The translations under genes and the position numbers were made by a program. This document shows positions 6,642-14,003 of a stretch of DNA of 31,240 bases, in pieces. The first letter of the stretch is position 1. Every line of letters starts with the position of its first letter. Source of the stretch: an uncultured Porphyromonas sp. (GTDB lineage Bacteria > Bacteroidota > Bacteroidia > Bacteroidales > Porphyromonadaceae); assembly GCF_938039215.1 (NCBI RefSeq), contig NZ_CALHVI010000052.1, forward strand, positions 1-31,240, given 5' to 3'. Under the pieces are notes generated by a model, which was not told the origin of the DNA, searched no databases, and saw only the letters and a program-made list of their open reading frames with translations.

Positions 6642-9176
6642 ATGAAACGAACGACTACGAGCCTTGCCTTGGTCGCCCTCTGCCTCACCGCCACGACGGT
6701 GGGAGCTCAGACGCTGACCGAAGGGAAGCGCTATGGAACACATTCGCTGAGCCGTCCCGTGATGATCGATTCGGTCGATGTGAACAACCAGAAGTTCTCC
6801 ATCTCCTCCCTACTGAAGACAGCCTACAAGACCGAAGGGCTGAAGGGCACTGCCACCATAGCCTCGCCCAAAGGCTTCTTCTACATCCCGAAGGCTAAGC
6901 CAGGGAGCAATAGCTTCACCACCTTCTCCTTCTCCCTCATCGCTCCGAGCTACACCAAGGGAGAGCTTCGCCTCTACGGCCGTGCTCGCTATGCCGTCTA
7001 CGATGGCGAAGAGCTCCTCGGCTCCAACGAGGACAAGCTAGCGAGCTCCGACACCGTCCCCGCAGTCACCATCCCCCTGACGCTGATCGCTACGAACAAG
7101 GATCTCGTCGTGAAGGTGCTCGACGCAGGCGACGATGAAGCGCATGCGGACTTCAAGCTCACCTTCGAGCCCGAGAAGGGTCTTCCCGAGCTTGACCTGC
7201 AGGCAGCGAAGGAGGATGTACGCTATATCAACTGGAACTACCTCACCCACGGCAAGCGTCTCTACTATGTCAATGTCTCGCCCTCGGGGAAGTACGTCCT
7301 GGTGACCTACGCTGAGCGTGCTCCGAAGAAGGGGGTGACCTACGAAGAGATCCGAGAAGCCTCCACGGGCAAGGTCCTTCGCACCACGCAGTCGCTCTAC
7401 GGCGCAGAATGGCTTCCTAATGAGGATGTCCTCGTGATGAAGTCCACGACCCGAGCCAGCACCCAGCTCGTCAAGATCGATCCCGTCTCAGGGAAGTCCA
7501 CCGTCTGGATCGACAAGATCCCCGGCGAAGACTTCATCGTCAGCCCCGACGGTCGCACCATCTATATCTATGAGGAAGTGAAGGGTCCCGAGAAGGACAA
7601 GCTCCTCATCCGTCGCCTCTTCCCCGACGACCGCCAACCCAAGGCACGTGACCGCCAAGCGCTCTACCGCTACGACATACCTACCGGCATCTACGAACCC
7701 GTCCTCTACGGGCATCGCTCCACAGCGCTCCTAGACATCTCGCCCGACGGGAAGCAACTCCTCCTCGGGCTCTACACGAAGGACTGGCAACACACGCCGT
7801 TCGACGAGACGACCCTCCTTCGCTACACACCCGCCACGGGGAAGGTAGACACCATCTTCTCTCGTGAGATCGAGATCGCTCAGGCTTACTTCATCCCTGG
7901 CACGGAGGATATCCTCGTGACGGGTTCGCCCAATTGCTTTAAGGGGGTCGGGAACGTCCTCCCCGACGGGCGCACGGGCAATGGCTACCAGCACGAGCTC
8001 TTCCGTGTCAATAGCTCCACGGGGAAGGTCACTCCTCTGACCCGAGACTTCGACCCCACCGTAGAGCAAGTCCAGTACCACGCTAAGAGCAAATCCTTCT
8101 ACCTCCTCACCGACAACGGTAGCCGCCAGAGCCTCCACCGCCTCGACCTGAAGACCAATAAGATCCACACCATCAATGCTAAGGAAGATGTGGTGAGAGG
8201 CTTCAGCGTCGCCTCGGCGGGCAATACCTTCTATTACTTCGGGCAGAGCCTCAACAATGCCGACCGCCTCTATAGCCTTGAGCCTTCGGGCAAGAGCAAG
8301 CTCATCTGGGACATCTCGGCAGAGAAGCTCCGTGGGGTGAAGTTCACGCCCGCCAAGGACTTCATCTATCGCACGCCCGACGGCGTAGACATCGACGGCT
8401 GGTACTACCTGCCCCCCAACTTCGATCCGACGAAGAAGTACCCGATGGTGGTCTATTATTATGGAGGGACGCTTCCGCTGAGTCGTGAGCTGGAGACGAC
8501 GTACGACCTGGCGATGTTCGCCGCACAGGGCTATGTCGCCTATTCGCTCAACCCTCGTGGTACCGTCGGCTACGGGCAAGCCTTCGCTGCTGACCACCTG
8601 AACGCTTGGGGTACGAAGACTTCGGACGACATCATCGGGGCGGTGAAGGCCTTCGTCGCCGCTCACCCCTTCGTCGATGCCAAGAAGATCGGTTGCGCTG
8701 GGGCAAGCTATGGCGGCTTCATGACGCAATACCTTCAGACCCGCACGGATCTCTTCGCAGCTGCGGTGAGCCATGCGGGCATCAGTTCGATCTCGAGCTA
8801 TTGGGCAGGGGGTTATTGGGGCTTGAGCTACAGCTCGGTGGCCTCGGCAGGAAGCTTCCCTTGGAACAATCCCGAGCTCTACACCAAGCACAGCCCGCTC
8901 TTCAATGCGGATAAGATCCACACCCCGCTGCTGCTCCTGCACGGCACGTCCGACGTGAACGTCCCTCCCAGCGAAAGCACGGCGCTCTACAATGCGCTGA
9001 AGATCCTAGGGCGCACGGTCGAACTCATAGAAGTCACGGGCGAAGACCACCACATCCTCGAGCCCGACCGTCAAGCCCTTTGGATGCAGACGATCCAGGC
9101 TTGGTTCGCCAAGCATCTGCAAGGCAAGAGCGAGTGGTGGGATCACCTCTATCCGAAGACCCCGCTTGACCTCTAA
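6642..9176 (+). CDS. Secreted S9 (prolyl oligopeptidase) family serine peptidase
   Basis: 844 residues from the ATG at 6642. A longer in-frame reading exists upstream, but only this start gives a clean signal peptide (MKRTTTSLALVALCLTATTVGAQ) and it lies after the promoter. Residues about 200-560 form a beta-propeller region with repeated short blade motifs such as NVSPSGKYVLVTYAE and SPDGRTIY. Residues about 600-844 are the alpha/beta hydrolase. The catalytic Ser is in GASYGG (S689), with Asp in GTSDVN (D771) and His in GEDHHI (H803 or H804). Such periplasmic or outer-membrane enzymes release di- or oligopeptides and feed amino-acid fermentation in Porphyromonas. The length and C-terminal sequence recall the acylpeptidyl/dipeptidyl oligopeptidase group rather than DPP4, but exact specificity is inference. 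It is monocistronic, with a strong terminator after it. Confidence 0.92.
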   Translation: MKRTTTSLALVALCLTATTVGAQTLTEGKRYGTHSLSRPVMIDSVDVNNQKFSISSLLKTAYKTEGLKGTATIASPKGFFYIPKAKPGSNSFTTFSFSLIAPSYTKGELRLYGRARYAVYDGEELLGSNEDKLASSDTVPAVTIPLTLIATNKDLVVKVLDAGDDEAHADFKLTFEPEKGLPELDLQAAKEDVRYINWNYLTHGKRLYYVNVSPSGKYVLVTYAERAPKKGVTYEEIREASTGKVLRTTQSLYGAEWLPNEDVLVMKSTTRASTQLVKIDPVSGKSTVWIDKIPGEDFIVSPDGRTIYIYEEVKGPEKDKLLIRRLFPDDRQPKARDRQALYRYDIPTGIYEPVLYGHRSTALLDISPDGKQLLLGLYTKDWQHTPFDETTLLRYTPATGKVDTIFSREIEIAQAYFIPGTEDILVTGSPNCFKGVGNVLPDGRTGNGYQHELFRVNSSTGKVTPLTRDFDPTVEQVQYHAKSKSFYLLTDNGSRQSLHRLDLKTNKIHTINAKEDVVRGFSVASAGNTFYYFGQSLNNADRLYSLEPSGKSKLIWDISAEKLRGVKFTPAKDFIYRTPDGVDIDGWYYLPPNFDPTKKYPMVVYYYGGTLPLSRELETTYDLAMFAAQGYVAYSLNPRGTVGYGQAFAADHLNAWGTKTSDDIIGAVKAFVAAHPFVDAKKIGCAGASYGGFMTQYLQTRTDLFAAAVSHAGISSISSYWAGGYWGLSYSSVASAGSFPWNNPELYTKHSPLFNADKIHTPLLLLHGTSDVNVPPSESTALYNALKILGRTVELIEVTGEDHHILEPDRQALWMQTIQAWFAKHLQGKSEWWDHLYPKTPLDL

Positions 9177-9218
9177 GCCCCGCCTTCCGCTCCTAGGCCT
9201 CGGCCTTCCTTCTCAAAG

Positions 9219-9268
9219 AGCCCTGCGCCCCGCCCTATCCTCGAGATAGAGCGGGGCGCAGGGCTTTT
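9219..9268 (+). terminator. Strong rho-independent terminator after the S9 peptidase
   Basis: A perfect 15-bp GC-rich stem (AGCCCTGCGCCCCGC and its complement at 9251-9265), extended inward by further pairing, is followed by TTTT. It lies 42 bp after the stop codon. Confidence 0.85.
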
Positions 9269-9424
9269 CTTCCCCGAGGCACTTCCCCTTCTTCTTCCTT
9301 TGAAGCGAAGGCCTCCGTCATCCCCCAAATCGGGTCTATTCCTTCGCCCGTCAAGCCCCCCTTCTTCGGGCACAAAAACACCCTTCCTCAGAACCCGAAT
9401 TCCCAGCGAGTTTGGAAGGGGTAA

Positions 9425-9690
9425 AATTTCCGTATATAAGAAAATTTATTTCCGCATATACGGAAAAATATTTTCGCATATGCGGAAATTTATTTCCTTG
9501 CGGAAGAAAATTTTTCGCCGTGCGGAAGGAGAAAAATTTTCGTGCCCACGCAAGGAAATTTCTATGCGCACAAAAATAAATTTTCGTGCGCACGGAAATA
9601 TTTTTTTGTGCGCACGGAAATTTGTCGCCATGCCCACGGAAGGAAATTTGCTTGCGGAAGGAAGCGAATTTCCTTGGGCAAGGGAGGATG
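9425..9690. repeat. AT-rich array of degenerate ~22-bp palindromic units upstream of porX
   Basis: At least ten degenerate units of the type TTTTCGTGCGCACGGAAA separated by AATTT/ATATT links. Clear units lie at 9449-9466 and 9471-9488 (CATATA/CATATG centres) and at 9581-9598 and 9603-9620 (GTGCGCAC centres). The half-motif CGGAA recurs at 22-bp steps (9459, 9481; 9499, 9521; 9591, 9613, 9635), with a few 18- or 26-bp steps. Because each unit is nearly palindromic, all six frames give look-alike pseudo-proteins; none is a real gene. The array is far richer in A+T than its surroundings. The 640-bp gap 9177-9816 contains only the terminator, this array and the porX promoter. Confidence 0.85.
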
Positions 9691-9802
9691 CCGCTCGGGG
9701 CAGAGGAGGACAAAGGGAGGCGAAGGGCTTGTACCTTGGGCGGGACACCGAGGGGGCGAAGTCTGCCGTTATAACCTTGGGGCGAGCCCCATCAGTTTTA
9801 TG

Positions 9803-9810
9803 TATCTTCG
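9803..9810 (+). promoter_or_regulatory. -7 promoter element of porX (very short or absent leader)
   Basis: TATCTTCG matches TAnnTTTG with one mismatch and ends only six bases before the porX ATG at 9817. A TTG at 9777-9779 is a possible, slightly distant -33 element. If used, transcription would begin at or next to the start codon. Confidence 0.45.
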
Positions 9811-9816
9811 CACATC

Positions 9817-11376
9817 ATGAATACAAATAAAGTCTATCAGATCCTTTGGGCCGACGACGAGATCGACCTGCTCAAGCCACACATCCTCTTCCTCAAGGAC
9901 AAGGGCTACGAAGTCACCCCCGTCTTGAGCGGAGCCGATGCCATCGAAGCCGTCCAAAGTCAGACCTTCGACCTGATCTTCCTCGACGAACACATGCCCG
10001 GCCTGACGGGCCTCGACACCCTCCAGCGAATCAAAGAACTTCGCCCCTTCGTGCCCATCATCATGGTCACCAAAAGCGAAGAAGAAGAGCTGATGAACCA
10101 AGCCATCGGCGGCAAGATCACCGATTACCTCATCAAGCCCGTCAATCCCAATCAGCTCCTCTTGGCCCTGAAGAAGAACCTCCACCAGAGCTCCATCATC
10201 AACGAAGCTACGATGATGAACTACCGCCAAGAGTTCGCCAAGCTCAGCGCTCAGATGAGCGACCGCCTCTCCGTCGAAGAATGGAAGGAGCTCTACCGCC
10301 GCCTCGTGCATTGGGAGCTCGAACTCGAGGAAGGCGACCCGCAGATGAAGGAACTTCTCGAGATGCAGAAGACCGAAGCAGGCCGCCTCTTCGCCCGCTT
10401 CATCAGCCGCAACTATGAGGGTTGGATACGTGAACCAGAGACGCGTCCCTTGATGAGCCCCGACCTCTTCAAGACGAAGGTCTTCCCCCTCCTTGACTCG
10501 GGAGAGAAGGTGTTCTTCATCCTCATCGACAACTTCCGCTACGACCAGTGGGAGTCGGTCAAGGCGATGCTGAGCGAATTCTACACCTTCGACGAAGACC
10601 TCTACTTCTCCATCCTCCCCACGGCGACGCAGTACGCCCGCAATGCGATCTTCTCCGGATTGATGCCGCTGGATATTGCGAAGATGTTCCCCGAGCTGTG
10701 GGTAGACGAGGAGAGCGAAGAAGGAAAGAACCTCAACGAGGAACCCATGATCCAGACCCTCCTGCAGCGCTACCGCAAGAACTATTCCTTCTCCTATAAT
10801 AAGGTCTACGAAGCACGCTTCGGCGAACGCCTGCTTTCGAACCTCAATAGCCTCAAGCAGTACCCGCTCAACGTCATCGTCCTCAACTTCGTCGACATGC
10901 TCTCCCATGCCCGCACCGAGAGCAAGATGATCCGTGAGCTGGCCAATACCGAGGCCGCTTACCGCTCGCTGACGAAGAGTTGGTTCCGCCACTCGACGAC
11001 CTACAACCTCTTCAAGCACATCGCCGAGATGGGCTACCGCGTCATCCTCACCACCGACCACGGTACCATCCGTGTCAAGAACCCCGTGAAGATCGTCGGC
11101 GACAAGAATACCAATACCAACCTCCGCTACAAGGTCGGCAAGACCCTTTCGTACAACCCCAAGGAAGTCTACGAAGCCCTAGTCCCTGCGAAGATCGGCC
11201 TCCCGCAGTCCAACCTCTCCGACCACTACGTCTTCAGCTACAGCGATGACTTCTTCGCTTACCCGAATAACTACAACTACTACGTGCAGTACTATCGGGA
11301 CACCTTCCAGCACGGAGGTATCTCCCTCGAAGAGATGCTTATCCCGCTGATCTCCATGCAGCCGAAGCACAGATAG
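9817..11376 (+). CDS. porX: PorX: response regulator fused to a PglZ (alkaline-phosphatase-like) domain; type IX secretion regulator
   Basis: 519 residues, as expected for PorX of Bacteroidota. Residues 1-120 are a receiver domain: acidic pocket DDE (13-15), phospho-acceptor D57 in FLDEHMPG, and KPVNPNQ near 110. A helical linker follows. From about 210 comes a PglZ domain of the alkaline phosphatase superfamily, with IDNFRYDQWE, the TATQYARNAIFSG nucleophile region and LTTDHGTI metal-ligand motifs. In Porphyromonas gingivalis PorX works with the kinase PorY and the sigma factor SigP to switch on type IX secretion genes, and its PglZ domain is a zinc phosphodiesterase acting on nucleotide messengers. 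No porY is in the window. The gene is followed 23 bp later by a HAD hydrolase. The start is set by homology and by the promoter that abuts it. Confidence 0.95.
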   Translation: MNTNKVYQILWADDEIDLLKPHILFLKDKGYEVTPVLSGADAIEAVQSQTFDLIFLDEHMPGLTGLDTLQRIKELRPFVPIIMVTKSEEEELMNQAIGGKITDYLIKPVNPNQLLLALKKNLHQSSIINEATMMNYRQEFAKLSAQMSDRLSVEEWKELYRRLVHWELELEEGDPQMKELLEMQKTEAGRLFARFISRNYEGWIREPETRPLMSPDLFKTKVFPLLDSGEKVFFILIDNFRYDQWESVKAMLSEFYTFDEDLYFSILPTATQYARNAIFSGLMPLDIAKMFPELWVDEESEEGKNLNEEPMIQTLLQRYRKNYSFSYNKVYEARFGERLLSNLNSLKQYPLNVIVLNFVDMLSHARTESKMIRELANTEAAYRSLTKSWFRHSTTYNLFKHIAEMGYRVILTTDHGTIRVKNPVKIVGDKNTNTNLRYKVGKTLSYNPKEVYEALVPAKIGLPQSNLSDHYVFSYSDDFFAYPNNYNYYVQYYRDTFQHGGISLEEMLIPLISMQPKHR

Positions 11377-11399
11377 AACTACTTATATCCCCAGACTGA

Positions 11400-12035
11400 A
11401 TGATCAGAAACATCGTATTAGACCTAGGCGGTGTCCTCTTCACGCTCGACCGTGAGGAGGCACTCCGCCGCTTCTCCGCCCTCGGGGTGCCTAACGTCGA
11501 GAAGATGCTTGACCCCTACCTGCAGAGCGGTTACTTCCTGCAGGTGGAAGACGGACGAATGACCGAACCTCAGTTCCGTGCAGCCCTAAGCGAACTCTCG
11601 GGGCGGGAACTAACCTATGACGAGATCGCTCATGCCTACTTCGGCTTCCTGAGCAAGGTCGATGCCTACAAGTTCGACTTCATCGAGGAGGAACTGAAGG
11701 ACTACCGCATCTTCATCCTCTCCAATACCAATCCTTATGTCATGGACTTCTGCGAATCGGATCGCTTCCTGCCTAGCGGTAGGACGCTCTCTTCCTTCTG
11801 CGTGAAGAAGTTTGCCTCCTGCGAGATGGGGATGGTCAAGCCCGAGCGTCGCTTCTTCGAGACGATGCTCCGTGAGGGGGACATGATCCCCGAAGAGACG
11901 CTCTTCCTCGACGATGGTCCCGCCAACGTAGCCATGGCCCGTGAGCTCGGGATACACGCTTACCAGCCTCAGAATGGAGAGGACTGGAGAGACCGAGTGC
12001 GCCAGCTCCTCCTTGAGCTGAACCAGCACAGATAA
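11400..12035 (+). CDS. HAD-superfamily hydrolase (YihX-like phosphatase)
   Basis: 211 residues. HAD motif I is LDLGGVLF (D8), in which the usual second Asp is Gly, as in the YihX/epoxide-hydrolase-N-like branch. Motif II is the FILSNTNP region, motif III is the Lys in GMVKPERRFFE, and motif IV is FLDDGPANV. A four-helix cap lies between motifs I and II (about 18-90). Cytosolic; probably a small-molecule or sugar-phosphate phosphatase, but the substrate cannot be told. It lies 23 bp behind porX on the same strand and is likely co-transcribed with it. The gpmA promoter starts just after its stop. Confidence 0.88.
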   Translation: MIRNIVLDLGGVLFTLDREEALRRFSALGVPNVEKMLDPYLQSGYFLQVEDGRMTEPQFRAALSELSGRELTYDEIAHAYFGFLSKVDAYKFDFIEEELKDYRIFILSNTNPYVMDFCESDRFLPSGRTLSSFCVKKFASCEMGMVKPERRFFETMLREGDMIPEETLFLDDGPANVAMARELGIHAYQPQNGEDWRDRVRQLLLELNQHR

Positions 12036-12042
12036 GTTTGGC

Positions 12043-12050
12043 TATCTTTG
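12043..12050 (+). promoter_or_regulatory. -7 promoter element of gpmA
   Basis: TATCTTTG is an exact TAnnTTTG match, 52 bp before the gpmA ATG at 12102. A clear -33 element at the usual spacing is not seen. Confidence 0.55.
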
Positions 12051-12101
12051 TACCTCGTAAAGAGTAAGCAACTAATCATTTATATACATCATCAACGAAT
12101 C

Positions 12102-12848
12102 ATGAAGAGAATTGTACTGATCCGTCACGGCGAAAGCGTGTGGAACAAGGAGAACCGCTTCACGGGGTGGACCAACGTCGACCTCTCCGAAAAGGGTGTC
12201 GAAGAAGCGAAGAAGGCTGGGGCTATCCTCAAGGAAAATGGCTTCCGCTTCACGCAGGCTTACACCTCTTACCTCAAGCGTGCCGTCAAGACCCTCAACC
12301 AAATCCTCGACGTAATGGATCTCGATTGGATCCCTGTAGAGAAGAGCTGGAGACTCAACGAGAAGCACTACGGTATGCTTCAGGGCCTCAACAAGGCTGA
12401 GACGGCTGAGAAGTACGGCGATGCTCAGGTCAAGATCTGGCGCCGCAGCTACGACGTGCCCCCTACGCCCCTCGAAGCTACTGACGAGCGTGCTCCTCAG
12501 GCTGACCCTCGCTACGCAGGTGTCGTCCCCGCTTACCTTCCTCTGACGGAAGCGCTCTGCCACACGGTAGCTCGTACGCTCCCCTACTGGGAAGACAAGA
12601 TCTTCCCCTCGCTCATGCAGCACGACGACGTCCTCGTCGCAGCCCATGGTAATAGCCTTCGTGGTATCATCAAGGTCCTCAAGGGGATCTCTGACGAAGA
12701 CATCGTAGAGCTCAACCTTCCTACGGCAGTGCCTTACGTCTTCGAGTTTGACGATGAGCTCCGCCTTGTCAAGGACTACTTCCTCGGTGACCCCGAAGAG
12801 ATCAAGAAGCTCATGGAAGCTGTCGCTAATCAGGGCAAGAAGGCTTAA
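12102..12848 (+). CDS. gpmA: 2,3-bisphosphoglycerate-dependent phosphoglycerate mutase
   Basis: 248 residues from the ATG at 12102, the standard dPGM length. An upstream in-frame reading from 12048 would begin inside the promoter and adds a tail not found in the family. The enzyme interconverts 3- and 2-phosphoglycerate in glycolysis and gluconeogenesis in the cytosol. The phospho-histidine motif is LIRHGES (H9), followed by NRFTGWTNVDLSEKG. The second catalytic His is in VAAHGNSLRG. The sequence is conserved throughout, including RRSYDVPP. It is a single-gene unit with its own promoter and a very good terminator. Confidence 0.97.
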   Translation: MKRIVLIRHGESVWNKENRFTGWTNVDLSEKGVEEAKKAGAILKENGFRFTQAYTSYLKRAVKTLNQILDVMDLDWIPVEKSWRLNEKHYGMLQGLNKAETAEKYGDAQVKIWRRSYDVPPTPLEATDERAPQADPRYAGVVPAYLPLTEALCHTVARTLPYWEDKIFPSLMQHDDVLVAAHGNSLRGIIKVLKGISDEDIVELNLPTAVPYVFEFDDELRLVKDYFLGDPEEIKKLMEAVANQGKKA

Positions 12849-12875
12849 GCCTCTTCTCTCCCCAAGACACGAAGC

Positions 12876-12915
12876 AGGGGCCTCAGACTACACCGCTAGT
12901 CTGAGGCCCCTCTTG
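12876..12915 (+). terminator. Rho-independent terminator after gpmA
   Basis: A perfect 15-bp stem (AGGGGCCTCAGACTA / TAGTCTGAGGCCCCT) with a 6-nt loop lies 27 bp after the gpmA stop and is followed by a short T-rich stretch. Confidence 0.85.
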
Positions 12916-12992
12916 CATTCAATAGCCCCCCGAAGGAGCTTCTCACAAAATACGTAACTTAGTGACACTATTCACGCTACACGATCTACACT

Positions 12993-13955
12993 ATGGCTAA
13001 GATACTAGTGGCCTTCGATACCCGAGACGAAGGCTTTGAGAAGCTCGGCAGTGAGCACGAGATCATTCGCCCACCGAAGGGCAGGGACTTCACCCTCGAG
13101 GAGCTCCAAGGGCTCATCCCCGATGCCGATGTCCTCTGCACCGTCTTTGACCGCCCCGCTCGAGCCGAGCTCCTTCAGCACGGCTCCCGTCTAAGGCTCA
13201 TCGCCAACTTCGGCGTGGGCTTCAACAACATCGACATCGACTACGCTCGCACCCACGGGATCACCGTCACCAATACGCCTCAAGCGGTCATCATCCCGAC
13301 AGCCGAACTTACCCTAGCGCTGATGCTCGACTGCGCCCGTCGGGTGAGCGAACTAGACCGCCTCGTCCGACGACACCCAGGGGAGAGCACCGCCATAGGA
13401 CGCTCTGGCTACCTCGGGGTACATCTCTCGGGTAAGACTCTGGGGCTCATCGGCTACGGGCGGATCGCCACTGCTGTTGCGGAGCGTGCCCGAGCCTTCG
13501 GGATGAAGATCCTCTACCATAAGCGCACCCCTCTCAACCCCGAGGAGGAGCAGCGTCAAGGGATCAGCTATGCCCCCCTCGAGGAGCTCCTCCGCCTTTC
13601 AGACTTCATCTCCATACATACTCCGTATAGTCCAGAGACGCACCACTTCATCGGGGCTCGGGAATTCGCTCTCATGAAGCCTTCGGCAATCTTCATCAAT
13701 ACCGCCCGAGGCTCTGTCGTCGACGAGGATGCCCTCATCGCAGCGCTAGAGTCCCACAGCATCGCCTACGCTGGGCTGGATGTCTTCGAAGACAAGGATA
13801 TTCCCCGCCTTCCCCTCTGCCAGCTGAAAAATGTCTGTATGACTCCGCACACGGGGACACAGACAGCAGATGCTCGGAGGGCTATGAACGAAGAGATGCT
13901 AGAGAATGTCGCTCGCTTCCTCTCGGGACGCACGGATCTCAATCGGGTCGTATAG
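12993..13955 (+). CDS. D-isomer-specific 2-hydroxyacid dehydrogenase (NAD-binding)
   Basis: 320 residues, full length for the family. The enzyme reduces a 2-keto acid to the D-2-hydroxy acid, or the reverse, with NAD(P)H in the cytosol. The Rossmann motif is GYGRIATAVA: Gly154 and Gly156 are kept, while the third Gly is Ala159, as in some glyoxylate/hydroxypyruvate-type members. Catalytic residues are visible as R239 (NTARGS), E266 (DVFED) and H286 (TPHTG). GVGFNNID (75-82) is the substrate loop. The substrate may be glyoxylate, hydroxypyruvate or pyruvate; sequence alone does not decide. It stands alone after the gpmA terminator, and the GH32 gene begins 48 bp later with no terminator seen between. 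Confidence 0.92.
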   Translation: MAKILVAFDTRDEGFEKLGSEHEIIRPPKGRDFTLEELQGLIPDADVLCTVFDRPARAELLQHGSRLRLIANFGVGFNNIDIDYARTHGITVTNTPQAVIIPTAELTLALMLDCARRVSELDRLVRRHPGESTAIGRSGYLGVHLSGKTLGLIGYGRIATAVAERARAFGMKILYHKRTPLNPEEEQRQGISYAPLEELLRLSDFISIHTPYSPETHHFIGAREFALMKPSAIFINTARGSVVDEDALIAALESHSIAYAGLDVFEDKDIPRLPLCQLKNVCMTPHTGTQTADARRAMNEEMLENVARFLSGRTDLNRVV

Positions 13956-14003
13956 TCTCCCCTCCCCCCACCCTTCTCCCCATCCCATCCACCACCATCC
14001 GTG

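Noticed and set aside
7731..8942. 403-codon open frame on the minus strand
   Set aside because: Antisense shadow of the S9 peptidase; no recognisable domain or promoter.
9300..9830. Several reading frames on both strands across 9300-9830 encoding similar Phe/Arg/Lys/Cys-rich peptides
   Set aside because: They are produced by the palindromic 22-bp array, which reads alike in all frames and both strands; none has a start signal, family match or normal codon use.
9769..11061. 430-codon open frame on the minus strand
   Set aside because: It lies opposite porX; the composition (Val/Glu/Asp/Leu/Gly-rich) is that of the antisense of a GC-rich gene, and porX is unmistakable.
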